This document shows, piece by piece, positions 38,401 through 53,100 of a stretch of DNA of 64,000 nucleotides (position 1 is the first letter of the stretch; the number at the start of each line of letters is the position of its first letter). The DNA lies in the NCBI GenBank assembly GCA_034687125.1, contig JAQGBZ010000046.1:62001-126000 (forward strand). Reading direction: 5' to 3'. Under the pieces are notes generated by a model. It worked only from the letters and a program-made list of their open reading frames with translations, was not told where the DNA came from and did no database searches. The position numbers and the translations under genes were made by a program. The stretch is from Neelides folsomi. Lineage: Eukaryota; Arthropoda; Collembola; Neelipleona; Neelidae.

Positions 38401-41126
38401 CTACGTATAATTCTTATACCTGAGTTATATCAAGGTATATGTATTTTCACAGAATCTAATGTTCTGTTCAACTAACTACCTTAAATTCCTATCAGTATAT
38501 AAGCTTGATAATTCATATTAGCCTTAATTCCATACGAATTTATGAATTCATGTTTCTAAGTACAAAATCTTTGTAAATTGGTTATACTGACTGTACAAAA
38601 TAACAAAATTAAGAGAGGTATATATGGCTATATTTTAGACGAACGAAGGAAGTGTTTTAAGAAAAGTAATAACATAACTAACAGTAATACGCGAATGAAG
38701 AAGACTTTTCAGTCATACCTTGTTAAAGTTAAAGCTATATGCGAAATTTTCGGCTTAATTAACAACCTACGATTTAAAACAAAAGGTAATATTTCATATA
38801 TTTATTTTCTACTGATGTTATTCAACTTTATTCTTTAATGTGGTATATCAACTGTTACAATTTACAAGATAACATTTAAACTCCAAAGTTATAAAACAAG
38901 TCAGTATTTGCAAAATGGCACTAGATGTATGTATCTCATCTCATCACAATGCGCAACAATCTTAGAATATAAACATAAATAGCTAATGTTATATGAATGT
39001 GGTTTTTAAAAAAGATTGTCCTGTTATGGTTTAATTCCTTATTATAAAGAACATTAGCTGAAGAGGATTCGTGATTAAAAACAAGCTCTCGTACATACGT
39101 GTCCATTTGCCAAAAAAATTCACAACTCTAGCCGTATATTAACTCTTGGATTATATGACTACCTATACTATGAGAACTATGACGAATAAAGGACTAACGA
39201 CCAACGTATCACTTTGGCATATGAACGTTCTTGCCAATTCTCCAACCTGACTCATTATATAAAAAGATATCAAAGGCTTGAGTCTATGAGGAGATAGGAT
39301 TTTAAATTTTAATAGAAGAAATGTTCACTTTAATCTTCCAATCCTTAACAGATAGCGGTCTGTGAGAATCGTATCAAATCCGCTCAAATTCACAATGTCA
39401 GTTCTCATTAGCTTTAATCCTCCACACTCCAAAGAAGGTTCATTTGCGAAAATCAAGCCCAATTTATGTCCCTGCCTCAAAGCCTCCCAAATTGAGATGG
39501 TAAATTCAAGGGGAAAATGAAAAAAAGTAGAAAGATATCTAGTCAAGCTGAAATAAATGTAGAATCAAAATATGGTTAGATTATGAAATATTTCCACTCA
39601 CATTTCCGTAAATATCTGGAGGGTAGACGATGAAATGACGCAAGGTGAATCCAAAACCATTGTGGTTGTGATAGCGAGGAATCTGAACGAATCTCAGCCC
39701 GAGAAGTCCCTGTAAATCAAAAAAAAATCAAAAATTAATAAAGTTATCTACAAGTCCATTAATTTTCTTATATAATTATTATTATGTAATTAATGAAATG
39801 TTGAAATTCCGAATGACGAATTAATTAAAATGGACGCGGATGATGCAATCTTGAATCTTGATGCAGCATGATTATTTAAATGATAATTAATTAATTGTAA
39901 ATTCTTAAACTGCAATTGACAGAATTAAATGAATTAATTTCCTCCAATTGTCGAAGAGTTAAATAAATGTTAAATTAAAGGGAATGAAAGACGTAAAATC
40001 GGCGTTCATTTCGCGTCTCGCCCAACCTAATTTTAGCCAAAGAATTCGTAAAAAGTGAGCGTAGAGGGAAAGATGGCCAATACATGGGCTGATCTCTTTA
40101 ACTCTTCTTCTGCTCTTTAACAGACTCATTCCTAAACATTTACTCTCCCCATCATCCTATTTTTATTTGAGAAAAAGGAGAGCAATTCCTATTTTTACGA
40201 GAAAAAAGTTAATTGGCAAATAATACTTTGAATGCTCCGCATCTCTGCCCGCCCATCCTCGTCACGTCATTCATCCGTAGCTCCCTTCTACTTAATTTCG
40301 CTAAAACTAGCCCAGCTTAAATAATTACAAAAAATATACTTAATAATACCAATAATATCTAGTACAAAACTACAATACAGACACAGACGATGCTCAAATG
40401 AACTTTATAAATTAATGATATAATCTTAAAAAAATACACATTCATATGACTTATAGATGTACTCTATAAATTGTCTAAAAAGTATTGTTTAGTTGATTTA
40501 ATCAATGTGAAATCAACTTAAAATTATAACCCAAAACCCAAGCTTTTCAAATATTTGTAACTTAAACTATTGACCTATTCATGATTAAACGGTAATTTTA
40601 CAATTTTACAAAACTCTCACGTTTTTTCTCATTATGTTACTCACAACCAAACAAAAATTTAGCGGTTAAAATAATAAAATCATGAATTAATTCTCATGTT
40701 CATCATATTGATATATTAATGTTTCTTAACAATTCATCACTGCTCCTCCATTCAAGTCCTAGGTCTCCACAATTAAAAAACAAACAAAGGAACCCGATGA
40801 GCTGATGACTCCGTGAACATGAAAATTCCTCTCGAATCAAAAGGAGTCCGTGTGAAACTCGTCAACTTCCTCCTTGTTTCCTCCCTCAAATCTCGACATC
40901 TTCACACGTAATGATTATATTAAAAAAGCGCCTGTGGGAGGTTGTCTTAGAACATGGACCTCCAGACTCCGCATCGGATCCTCACAGGAACAGCATGAGA
41001 GAATCATAATAACGAATGAGGCCAACAAGGTCCCGTCAATTCCTCTAGCCAACTTTCCACCGACTCGGAAGAATTTAGCAAAAATTCCTCTCTCAAAATC
41101 CCTATCTCTTCCTATGGTTGTTATTA

Positions 41127-41161
<35 letters not shown>

Positions 41162-44100
41162 AATAAAAAAAGGCACATCCTCCACTGCCACCATGATCCT
41201 CTTCGTCATGGGCCTCATTTCCACAGCGGATCCGTGGAAAAGAGGTAAAAAGGAAACAACAGTTATTTCTCATACCTATTATAAAAGTAACAATGGGGGC
41301 TCTATTCACGACTCACTACTTCATCCCATGTAATTCTACTTACCTTAATACTTCCGTATTAATCCTCTCTTAATTATTCTCTGCTTCAATAACAAATGGG
41401 CGAAATGACATAATAAGCCCAGAACAAAATCCTATTTATATTCACAACCATTTCCACCAGACCCCACACATTTGTACCAAGTTCAATTCTAAATCTTTCA
41501 CACACTCTACATTGTACGAGTACTCGTATTTAAATTAGAATAGCAATAAGTAGTACATAGGAATAGAATTAAATTTTAATTCTTCAAAGAAAACTAGAGC
41601 ATTTATTAATTGTTAAACTTGGATAATTTTAAAAATATGTGGTCTTTAACCTTTTGATTAAAATGAAAGTCAATTGTTACACTTGAAAAATCCTAATTTT
41701 AAACTTGAGGGTCAAAGAGGTAGCATGATTCAAGCTTTATATATAAATCCGGAGGTAACGTGGAGGGGAAATGTAATTGGCTTCGGTGGAGGCTCTCGAG
41801 GAATTCCAAGATACACAACTCCATCCGATCTACCATATATCTCCTTATGTCCTAGACTCGGCAATAACTCCAGAAGTTATTCAATATCATATACTCCCAT
41901 ATTCCTCTCTGAGGGTTCTTCCAATGGACTCCATGTAGGTAACATCAAACATTGGAGAAATGTGTGTGTGGGTTCTGTATGTGTAGGATGAGAATATGAG
42001 CCGACCAGACTGCTTGTCTTTTTCAATCCATTAGGATTCGATACGAAACATTTTCTTTTTCCAAAATATCTCCGCTGAGGTTGAGAAAGTGGAGTGTATG
42101 AAGAATCATCGGAAATTGATAAATGATGCATGACGGCGAAGTTCCCTGCACATATCCCCTACATTCCACTTCTCTTCGTTCTCTTCACTCTCTGTCTAGA
42201 TATTCGACTCTTGGAGTGAGATGGATAAGAGTGGCAAATAAAACATGATTTTCCCTCAAGGAAAAACTTTGCTCCCATGACTTAACCTTATTATGCACGC
42301 CTTCTCGGCTCCTTCAAGAACTTTACTTCAAAAGTGGTCAGACTTTGATTCCCCTTATGTAATCATGACACGGAAGATCTTTACTATATTTATATGACAC
42401 TAGGAGATAAAATAGCAGAAAACAGTAGACTACAATACATAAGTAATACATATATTTATAAACATATTGATACTTCACTATATTATAGATACTCGTATTA
42501 GATATTCCCATTTACAAAAAAACATTTCTTTTCGCGGTTCAACACTGTCTAACAACACTGGCAATACAATACGCACGAGCCAAATTTTAACTTTTTTAAA
42601 TTGACTCTTTTATCTACTTAAATAACCTCAATAAGATATCTGCAAAACTTTGAGCAATACGAGAGGATTTAAAAGTCTATGAGCAAATGAGGAATATGTT
42701 TCTGTAATATTAAGTTATTACAAAATACAGTTGAATCGAATTGAAGGTTTACGTATTAGCAAAGGGAAATGAATCAACTTATTAGTCCGGATTTCTCCTT
42801 CATTATAATCATTAGCGAGGAGGATGCACGAAGAGACATTGAGGGAATCAAAGATGAGAGGAACAATATGGATATGATTGAGAATAATCGTCTCACGAAC
42901 CTATAAAGCACGAACCAATTTTTTTATCAAATCACTTCATGTAATTTGACTCTGTAATGAATCGGACTCAAACTCTCAAAATTATTTATTGTGTCCTTAT
43001 CGATAAACTTTGAGTTTCTCTCAAAGACCGCGGTGAATGTCAGAATCTACTCTTTGTGCAAAACAAATATAAATGTTAGTAGTATATTGTGTATTATTAT
43101 AAGCACGAATTTTAGAATATTAGGCTTTGAGTACATGAATGAAATAAAGTCAAATAATTCAGACCAATTTTAAGGTTAACTGCGCCTCTCTCAACTTCGT
43201 CTAGACTTTTAACAATCCATAAAAATTGATAACTTCAAATTAATGAAGGAGAAAATGATGTCGCAATTTGTCAAATAAATTTTAGCATTTAAAACTTTTC
43301 CAATCTTTGTTCATTCAATTTACGGATCCAATTAAATTATAAAAAATACTGAATACCTATAAGATGAAACAAATTCAAAGAATTGGATCAAAAGGGCGAA
43401 ATAGCAAATTGAACATCACTTTTATTCCAAACTTATTCAATATGTTAAAAAACTAATGGAAAACTTTTAAAATCAAATTAACTAGCCTTTGAGAACAAAT
43501 TGAAAATTACATTATAAAAATCATTATTTTTCCAAGAATTCCAACTTCTCATTTCATTGAAAATTTGAAATGAAGATTGCCGAGAATGAGTTTTTGTCAA
43601 GTTTGAGAGTTCTTCCTTTGCTCAATTAGCGGGATGAAAGGGAAAAAGCAAAGAGTGACAGAAAACATGAAAATGTAATTAAAATCCTTTTTTCAAACCA
43701 ACCTCTGCCCTTTCAGTTCTTCTAATGGAAGTCCCGATTGACAACTTAACACATATTAATATAACAATATATAACCCAATTTTCTTTCACATAATGAATA
43801 AATTCTGCTTCTCGTGATATTATCAAATTCCTAATTAGCCATTTAACATTATAAGAAATGAATTAAAAGATCTCTCAATCCCTCACGACCCTTTTATATT
43901 TAATTACATTACTCACTTCACAATCAGTTAGTAAACCACTCACCGAGCCTTGTAAATGTGCTGATATTTAAACAAGTGTCTTTTCTGTCAAGACAACTCC
44001 ATAAAGTCAGTTTATTGCAATTACATAATATATTCATAAATTCATATATTCATAAATTCACATATTTTGCCTTTTCTAATTCTAGAATTTAATTCTATTC

Positions 44101-47100
44101 TTCTGTAATATAGAAATTGTGATTTTACACTACACATACTTAAATTTACTAATATTTATATTATATTATGTATATCATTTTACACCCCCATTTGAATCCG
44201 AAAAAGGGTGAATGATCTCATACAATGTATAACAATACAAACATAATATATATTTTATTGCAAGAGCTTCTGTACTCTTGGCCCTTTGTTGACATTCGTT
44301 TTCTTTCCAAAACCCGTCATGAGCTCCTCATAAAGAACCCAATTGAATCATGCAAAAGAGCGGACAAACTTAAGCTTTATGACACATGAGGAAACATTGA
44401 GATAATGAAGAATAATAGTATCTAAATGACACACAATGTAAGTCAAGTTTCAAAAAGACTCCAACAGCCTCTTGGAAAGAATCACAGAAGGAAAATGATA
44501 AAGAATACAAAATGGCAATGACTCTCCATCTTCACTTCCACATCCATCCTCCTTCAAAGAAGAATGAGGTGGAAATGGAACAAAAAGAGGCTTTTAGAAA
44601 GACCCATGCAAATTGACACAATACGCTAAAATTCATAAAAGACCCACGGAATCAGTTGAAGAGAAGTGGAGTATTTAGTCAAAGTTCCTCCATAAAACTT
44701 TTCGTCAAAATCTCCAAATCCACAATATCATTATTTTCATTATACATACAAAAGAAACAAACATTCAAATTATTTCAAATCCTTTCAAACTCAGAATAAT
44801 TCATAATAATAATAATTATAATTCAAAAAGGAATAATTTGACACCTGGAGGTGCATAGAAGAAGATAAAAATAATTAGCCAAACAATTCCAACGTTCTTA
44901 AGCCCATTAACCAAATGATTACCATAAATAATGCATAATGCATACCAACATGTAACTCAAATAACTAAAAATGTATATTCATAAACACCGCAACCTATTT
45001 TTTTCTCTTAATTTAAAATTCAATCCAATAAGCATAAAATAAAAATTCATTTACAATGTGCTTGTTACAAGCCTCGTCAAACCTACATTTTTGCCAATAA
45101 GACAATAGATCATAAAATGGCCCATTCCTTTGGCTCCCGTGTGGAATCCAATACAATCAGTTTCAACGACGGCTGAACCGGAATAAATTTGTGCACACGG
45201 AAATCCATGGGTTTAATAAGCCAAGGTGTGTTGTGTAAAGGTCCACTGTTACGAATCCGATTACGTGGAACAAAGGAGAACAACAATAGCGGATGAGATG
45301 ATATTTCTAATATAATAAACCCTGCAATAGACAATGGGAGAATCCTCCATAACCTTAAACTACATATCAGCTACAATATTGTATATTATCCGTTGTTTTC
45401 TATCATCCAACTTCACATTCTTTCCTATACTCAACTGGTCAACCTCTGTATAATTCTATCAGTATATTATTGTATACTTTTATACTTCTACAATATACTC
45501 AACTTGTATCATTTATAAGCATTACTAGTTATTTATATAAATAAAAGAGTGGCGAATTGAAAAGGGTCTAATGACCTCCGGGACTTCCTCTGAACAGGGA
45601 AGAATAAGAGAGGAAAAGAGTAGCGAAATGGTCATTTCCGCTCTTCTCATTTGCCCTCATCTTCCTTTTGCCTACAACAGAGAAAGAAAGAGAGTTGTTT
45701 TCAGATAACAACGGCGGAATTCATCGAACCTCTTCATTGCAAATTGCACTTTGGGCCTGCAATTAATTTCCCAGTCCTCCTCCTCCTACCGCTTCACAAT
45801 TTGAGGAATAATTTCAAATCATTTGTCCTTGTATGCATTCGCAATAAGAGTGGTTGAAGTGTGGAGAGAGAACAATGGGATTTTATGTAAATATTCTTTA
45901 CACGCAAAAGAGGGAAAATAATTGATGTAATAGAATTAATAATAAGTAGAAAGGTCCAAACAACTTTTTACAATCAACAAACTTTTATATCCTACAATAC
46001 CATATGTATTAAATATATACAAACTAAATAACTAACCCTTAAACATGTAAATAAGGGAGTAAAAAGTAATGGTTTAAGGATACACCATTGGAAATACATG
46101 GTTCTCCATTGTGCTAAAAAAGTAAAATTGCAATGTGCTATAAAAGGATAAAGACACTAAATGGGTTTTTATGATAGATATAATTGTTATTGTTCCTCTG
46201 AGCAAATAAATATGCAAATGCGTCGTCGCAATTTGGACACAATCAATTTAAAAAAATGAAAGTCAAATCATCATTTTTTAATTCTTTAATCTTAATCTCG
46301 ATTTCTCAATATTCCCATACCCTATCTAGTTGACATATTCAATATGAACATGGTGGAAATCAAATAAAAAAGAAACGGAGTTTTGACAAAGACTCAAGAA
46401 TCAAAAATGAATCAAGAATGCATTCACCCAAGTGTTGAAGACCAACAAAAGGAGAACCCCTTTTGATATTCGCTCAATTGAACCGAATAAATTTTTTTGG
46501 CAAAAAATTGCTAAAATGAGGATCTCATCGCATTTTATGAGCGGAGAGATGAGACGGGAAAAAGAAGGGTTTAATAGAAACTAAAAGAGATACGGGAAAA
46601 AATACCGCTTGCGTCACCACGCTTATTGTCTCTTTCAATTCCTCCGCATCTTTCATCGACTCCTCCTTCCCCTCCCACTTTTGATTTAATCTTGGAAAAG
46701 CAATAATAGAAATATATAGGAAAATGCCTCAATACATTTTAATATCCTTCCCCCAAAGTCAAACTTTGTAATATATTATTTATGCAAAATCCTAGTTTTA
46801 ATATATTTAGGCCCTGAAGGAACAAAATAAAATAGTGATAAGATCGAAATTTGCATTCAAGCGATTTTTTGCGAATAGTTAAAAGGAGCCTTTTGGCAAT
46901 ATCAAATTGTTTCCCAAACTTTGATTTTCCCAATGAAAACAAATTAATTAAAATCTTCAATTTATAACTTGGAATAAAAGTTTGGAAAGAAGTTCAAGTT
47001 GGTTAATTGAACAATTTCAAATTCCAATCGCTCGCTCGAAGCCGCTAAACTCATTCGTAATTTAGTAATTCAAACATTCCCCAAAAAATCGGGTCCAATT

Positions 47101-50100
47101 TCCCTAATGGCCAAACTGCGTCAGTCTTGAAATTTGAATAATAGGGAAATGGGGATTCCAGAGCAATTCCTCCGAATTACACCACACTCACTGAAAAATG
47201 GAGAAATGTCTCTGTTTTCTGTCTTCATTATTCGCCTTATCTCGTTCCCATTATGAAATACCATGCAGGACCATGAAGAGGTCAATTGGGAATGATCAAA
47301 TGAAATATTCCGCTTCTTGTTAAATCTTTCTAAATTTTCCTTTAAAAATTGTGCTTATTAAATTAAATGATAAGGGGAATTTCAACATCGCAATTTAACC
47401 AACCTTCGTCAAGTCCTTTAACTTAATGAACTAAATTAACCATTTTGGCCCTCAACATTTCCCCCCTTTGACATATGAATGTGAAAATGAGGAATTTGAA
47501 CCATTAGCTTTTCGATAAAATCACCGCTAATCACACAAACGATTCTTAATATAAATCCCTCCTCACATTTGAATTCACAAAAAATGTTTTAAAATTCCTT
47601 ACCTATTTGTATCCAAAATTTGATAGCACTTAAATTCTTCGTTTCGTATTATTTAAATAATGAATGATACTGATCATTTATCAGCATACAATTTCAAACC
47701 ACTTCCAAATTAAACATAACTTTATATTTTTAAAATCCACATTATAACTTGTTTGGCAGAATGTCAATTACTGAAAAATTAAAATTACAATTTTAATAAA
47801 AAATGAGAATTATTAAAAATTATTTTCGCCTTTTCGTATCGGAAGCACAAAGGGAAAGGTCGACAAGTGGCCGGGTCTTTGAAACCATGCTCATATTTCA
47901 CAAAAGGGAAAAGCCGGGTGCAGAGGAAAATATGACGAAGCTGTATATCTGTATAATATAGGAAACTAGGGATGCAGTGGGTGAGTGTGTAAATGTGTGT
48001 ATTCGTTTGCAGTGTCCTAGCCCTACTGAATGTGGTGGTGGTGCATTGGCAGGAGCCGGGGAGAAAAATGTCTAACTTTGGTGGGATGAGTCCTCCTCTT
48101 GTATTACCTATATCATCCCCTCCCCTTTATACCCCATTATAACCACCCTACTCCACATCTCTCCACATCTCTATAATATTCTCTTCCCATACTAAAGAGA
48201 CAAATGCAGAAAGAACACATTACAACATGCCTTACTAACTAACGATAAGTATACATGGCCATATTGAAATATTGAACATAGCCCAAATTTCCTATACCTT
48301 TAACTGAATTGTATTAGAAATTAAAACTATAGGATTATTTGCACGAGCTCTATGACTATCCAAACCGTGTGAAGGTATTGAGAGATAGGGAGGAACGGCG
48401 AGTGTTGGATTTAAGAACGGGGTGGTGGAGGAACGTGGCTTTTCTTCTCCGCTCCGAAATAATTCCTCCTTGGAGGGAACGGGGGATCCATGGGGTGGGG
48501 TAATGTATACTTAGAAATTACAGCCAGGAGTCAAGACCCTCCAACATTTCCCCCAATGAGGAGAAAAAAGGAGATCCCCCAAATTTTCTATTTATATTCC
48601 CCGCCGCCAACTATAGAGGAATGGAATCATAGGAGTTATTCCTTTCGACACATTCTCCCGACATCCCCGTGATTCATACTTTCTCTCATCTTAATCTACA
48701 ATCTCCAGGAATCCACAATTGTCCTCAAGGAAAATCAACATTTTTTTCAAATCTTTAATCTTTTTCAATTACAAATCCTTTTGAATACTTAAATTCCTCA
48801 ATTTTTTCATTTCTGACTGTTTCAAAACTGCATTTAAACTACGCATAAAAATGATTTTGGCGAATATTCATACACTAATTAACAAAAGAAACATTCAGCT
48901 CATCCGTGTAAAGCGACAATTAAAAATGACAAAAATTATCAAAGATTGTAAATTTTACAAATGGTATATTTATGCTATCGTTAGATTTATTGAAAAATTG
49001 AGTTATTTGCTATTCCCTCACTAAAAATTTAAATTAGGGACAGATAGGAAAATGAGTGATGTGACATGCGGCATGAAAATTAAAAATTATTAGCATAAAT
49101 ATCGATATATGGGTGTGGGGTAAATGCATAAGGCTCATGAATCTCTATTAACCTCTAAAAACATTTCCTCTACCTTCGTCGCCTTCCTTGGCTCCGTTGA
49201 CGCAGAGATTTCTGAGAAGGATTAAAGAACTATAAACCCTTTTTTGCCAAAATCAACATTTCCATTAGCCTCCGAACCGCTCAAATTATACAACCGCTCT
49301 CAAATTCCGGCCCTAATAGACCTCACAAATTGTGGAGCAGTCGAAGAGCTTATTAGCATCAACTCACAAGGTGTCCTTTCAAATCAACTCAATAAACATC
49401 TTCACGCCATCCTCATCGACCTCAGCCAATTCTTCCCTAGACGTCATTGGAATGAACTTCTTGGAATGAACCTCACTACTTTTGGCTCCTTCCCTAAACC
49501 ATGCTTGGATCCACACACTTCCATATCGTTCCAATACTAGTAGACAGACAACCTCTTTGACTTCCTCTTTATTATCCCAAGTTGAACACACTAAACATTT
49601 AAACATTTACGCCAATTATGCAATCTTGGGTCTTAATATAACACTTATTACTCACAGAATTACAATACAATTCACGGATTTCCCTTTAATTTATCATTGC
49701 TTATCTTTATTCGTGTTAATCTACAAATCTTTAATAATCTACCCATTTGAATTAACATTGGACATTAACATTTTATTATTATTAGGTGAATTTCCGCATG
49801 GCCAAATTTGCGATAAAAATCCCTGGAAAAGGCGTAATGAAAAACTTCACTGTCAGTCTCCGATCCTCTGAGCCGACACTTTTAATAGCTAGAATGCGTG
49901 TTCATTGGTGTTCATAATGTAAGCAGGAATGGGAGGGAATTAGGAGAAAAGTGTAATTGTCGGGGATATAAACCGGACAGAAACCACAGTTCCGTGAATT
50001 ACAAACCGCCGTCCGTATGGAATTGATGCCTACGGAGATTTGGGAAAAGGTAACAGGAGGATGTTTGGGTTAATGTGTGTAAAAACAAGATGATGATAGT

Positions 50101-53100
50101 ATCATCATAATTCAACCAAATGCCTCCATACGAATTCCCTATGTCCAATAACATGTACTTTCCATACGTACAATAATGCCTAATTACTCATAGCTATAAC
50201 CATAATGCTTTTCCAACACTTTACAATAACCGAAATCTCTCATGTTGAACGAGAATAAACTTTTATCATTTCCAAGCGCAGAAAAACATCCAAGCTACAC
50301 AATTCCATTAATTCTCTTGCAATTTGCCAAATCCATTATTCCATTATTATTCTTTTATCAAAAGAGATTATAAAGGACAGAAAAATACAATTGTTGATTA
50401 TAGTATTGAAAAATCTAAAAAATTTCAATCCACAAACACTGACGAATAATGCACTGAAAATTACATATTATGAATGATTTCAAAAGAATTATTAAACAAA
50501 GATTATTCTATAACGGCAAGTCATGATTAGGCTCAAATTGACAAATACAAATTTCAAAGGTAAATAAAAACCGTTTTTTCAATTTGCTGCTTATTTAAGA
50601 GAAAATCCAACTTAAGGAGGATGGAAAAGACAAATGGGGATTGGACAGGGAAATTGAAAAGAGTACGTGGACGACTCTTCAAGTCAAGTGGAGAAGTGGA
50701 GATGTATGGAGATGTAATACATAAATTAAGGATGGGAAAAAAGAAAAGTTTCCCATTTCACTTTCCGATATGAGCAAAAACTTGATTTTCAAAGTGTACA
50801 GATCCGATGAATCTTTCGCTCAAATGTCAATTACCGTTGTGGGTCTTCAAAAAGAGATAAACCAAAATGGATTTGATGTTTTTAATTCCCTCACATCAAC
50901 ATCCCTTGCCCTATGGTGGCTTTGATAGACATGGGGTTATGGTAAAAAAATGTTGTTGGTAAAGGTAAAAGGTATTGAGACCACAGGAGATTAATTGAAC
51001 GATTTGAATCTACTCCTTTCCTAAGTGAATCAACATGTCTCGTTTCAGTCGTTTCTCTCAAAAAACTTGCAAACGAGGGATTCGTGTCAATGATGATAAA
51101 ACAAGATACGCCTTCGCATCTCCATTTCATCCTTTTCTCCCCAATAATTAAAATGTTGAAATAAAACCCGCTTTCATTTTTTCTTCCGCAATAGTTCTAA
51201 GAATTTCTTTAATCACTATCAAAATGGCTAAACAATTTACCATTTTAGTATAATAAAACTAATTGAGGCATTCTTTGTATTTTGTCTGAATAAAACTAAA
51301 CTAAAAGTTTTTCAATGTTCTCTAAATAAAGATTTTTTAGATTTCTTGTCTAACTCTGAAGTCTGAAGATAAAAGTGGCTTTATAATGAAATACATATTT
51401 ATGTACTTATAACCAAACTTATATAAGTGTGTAACGTATAAAAGTATCATAACACTTACCTATTTATTAAATTCAACCCTCATGGATCCTCTTTGTGATA
51501 AGAAAAGATGAGTAAGAGTCTATTATTAATTTATAGAATAAAAACTTAAAAGTCACCAGCACGAATATCACACAGCGTCAAGTTGCACATGAATGTAATG
51601 ATATCTCAATAGAATATTCCCAATATCTCTCCCTCCTCCTCCTCAACAATACACACACACACACTCACGTAATAAAATATTTTATAAAAGATATCGTGTC
51701 TTGACCTTCAAGTTCCCCAAAAGTACACACAAGTAAACTCAAGACGATAAAAAATGAGTTTGTCGACGAAGTGAGTAGTAAAACAATAAATAATATACAC
51801 AAACAATCATAAAAACCAAACAGTGAAAAATCTTTTCAAGTCTTCATAGTCTCTTCACTTTCAATTTTACATTTTTACATCCATTATGCCTTCACCAGTA
51901 AAATCAATCATTAACTTAAATGTTTATTGAACTTGTAATTTAAATGGTCTTTCAAATTCAGTCCATTTACGTTTAAATTCATACACTGTTTTATTCCTAT
52001 TCCTTCATACTTTGTCGATATTTATCTAACACAAGAATCAATTTCTGTTACATTATCAATAACTGTTACATTATCAATTTCCTATTTTGTCCGTGACACA
52101 TTAAGGCGTTGAAGGCGTCAAGGCTCATAAAAAATTAAGATTCGAAATATCTAATCAGGAAACGTACAAGAGGGGATTAAGATGTCAAAAAGCCGTTCCA
52201 CTTTGCCATGCTTTAAAAAATCTCCAACAAACACTCAACTTAAACTCTCCATGTCTCCATTCCTGATCTTGTGCAGATCTTAATTCTCCAAACTCCACAA
52301 TTATCTTCTTTAAAAAATCTGGCTAGCTATTAAACAATCTGGCTTGTATTTGTAAAAGAAGGAGCCCAAACTCCCAACGTGGTGATTTGAAGGATGGAAG
52401 CCGTCAACTAGTCTGAAAAGTATCAGTGTAGGAAATCTCCATGTGTTGTGGTTCCTTTTCCTCCTCGCCAACATCATCCTCACCTTCCAAAACACCCCCA
52501 TCATCCCCCTGAACAGACTCCTAATGTTCCTAAAGTATTTCTCCTATCTTTTCCTCCTATTCTCCAATAACTCCACTAGCTTCCCAATTCCACATGGTTG
52601 ACTATGGTGGATGAACAGGGGATGAACTTGCAGCTCTATTATCCGCTCCATGCTTCCCTTTTGTCCACTCACATACAAATACAATCAAAGGGGAGTTGAG
52701 CGAAAAATCCAACAACAAGAGTTTTTATCCTCAATTTGGATAATTGTGTACGAGATGAAGATACCCTTTGTGAACAAGTGAAAATTCTGTTCACTTTAAT
52801 TCCCCCTCCTTACGTCACCTTCACTTAAACTACACAATTAAATTACCTACTTATCAACAATTGTTGCATCATTCCTTGAATAAATTTTATTAATTGGCTG
52901 CCTATTTTATTAATGTAACTTCATATATAAAATGAACCTATACATTTAGTAGTTTCATATTTCAATGATATTTTACATTTGTATTTATATTTTCAACATT
53001 GTGATTACCAATGTACATATATTTTAATACAAATGTATTTTATAATATAAGTCTTGTTATATTAAATAATAAATATTTAGAGGAGTGGAATTTATAATAG

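Noticed and set aside
44032-44066. Short imperfect tandem repeat (ATTCATAAATTCATAT-like units)
   Set aside because: Only about two copies in AT-rich DNA, so not meaningful as a repeat array.
49244-49540. Plus-strand frame of 98 codons in the RhoGAP first intron
   Set aside because: No domain, no splice signals in phase, and an overlapping antisense frame of similar length shows only an uninformative low-stop stretch.
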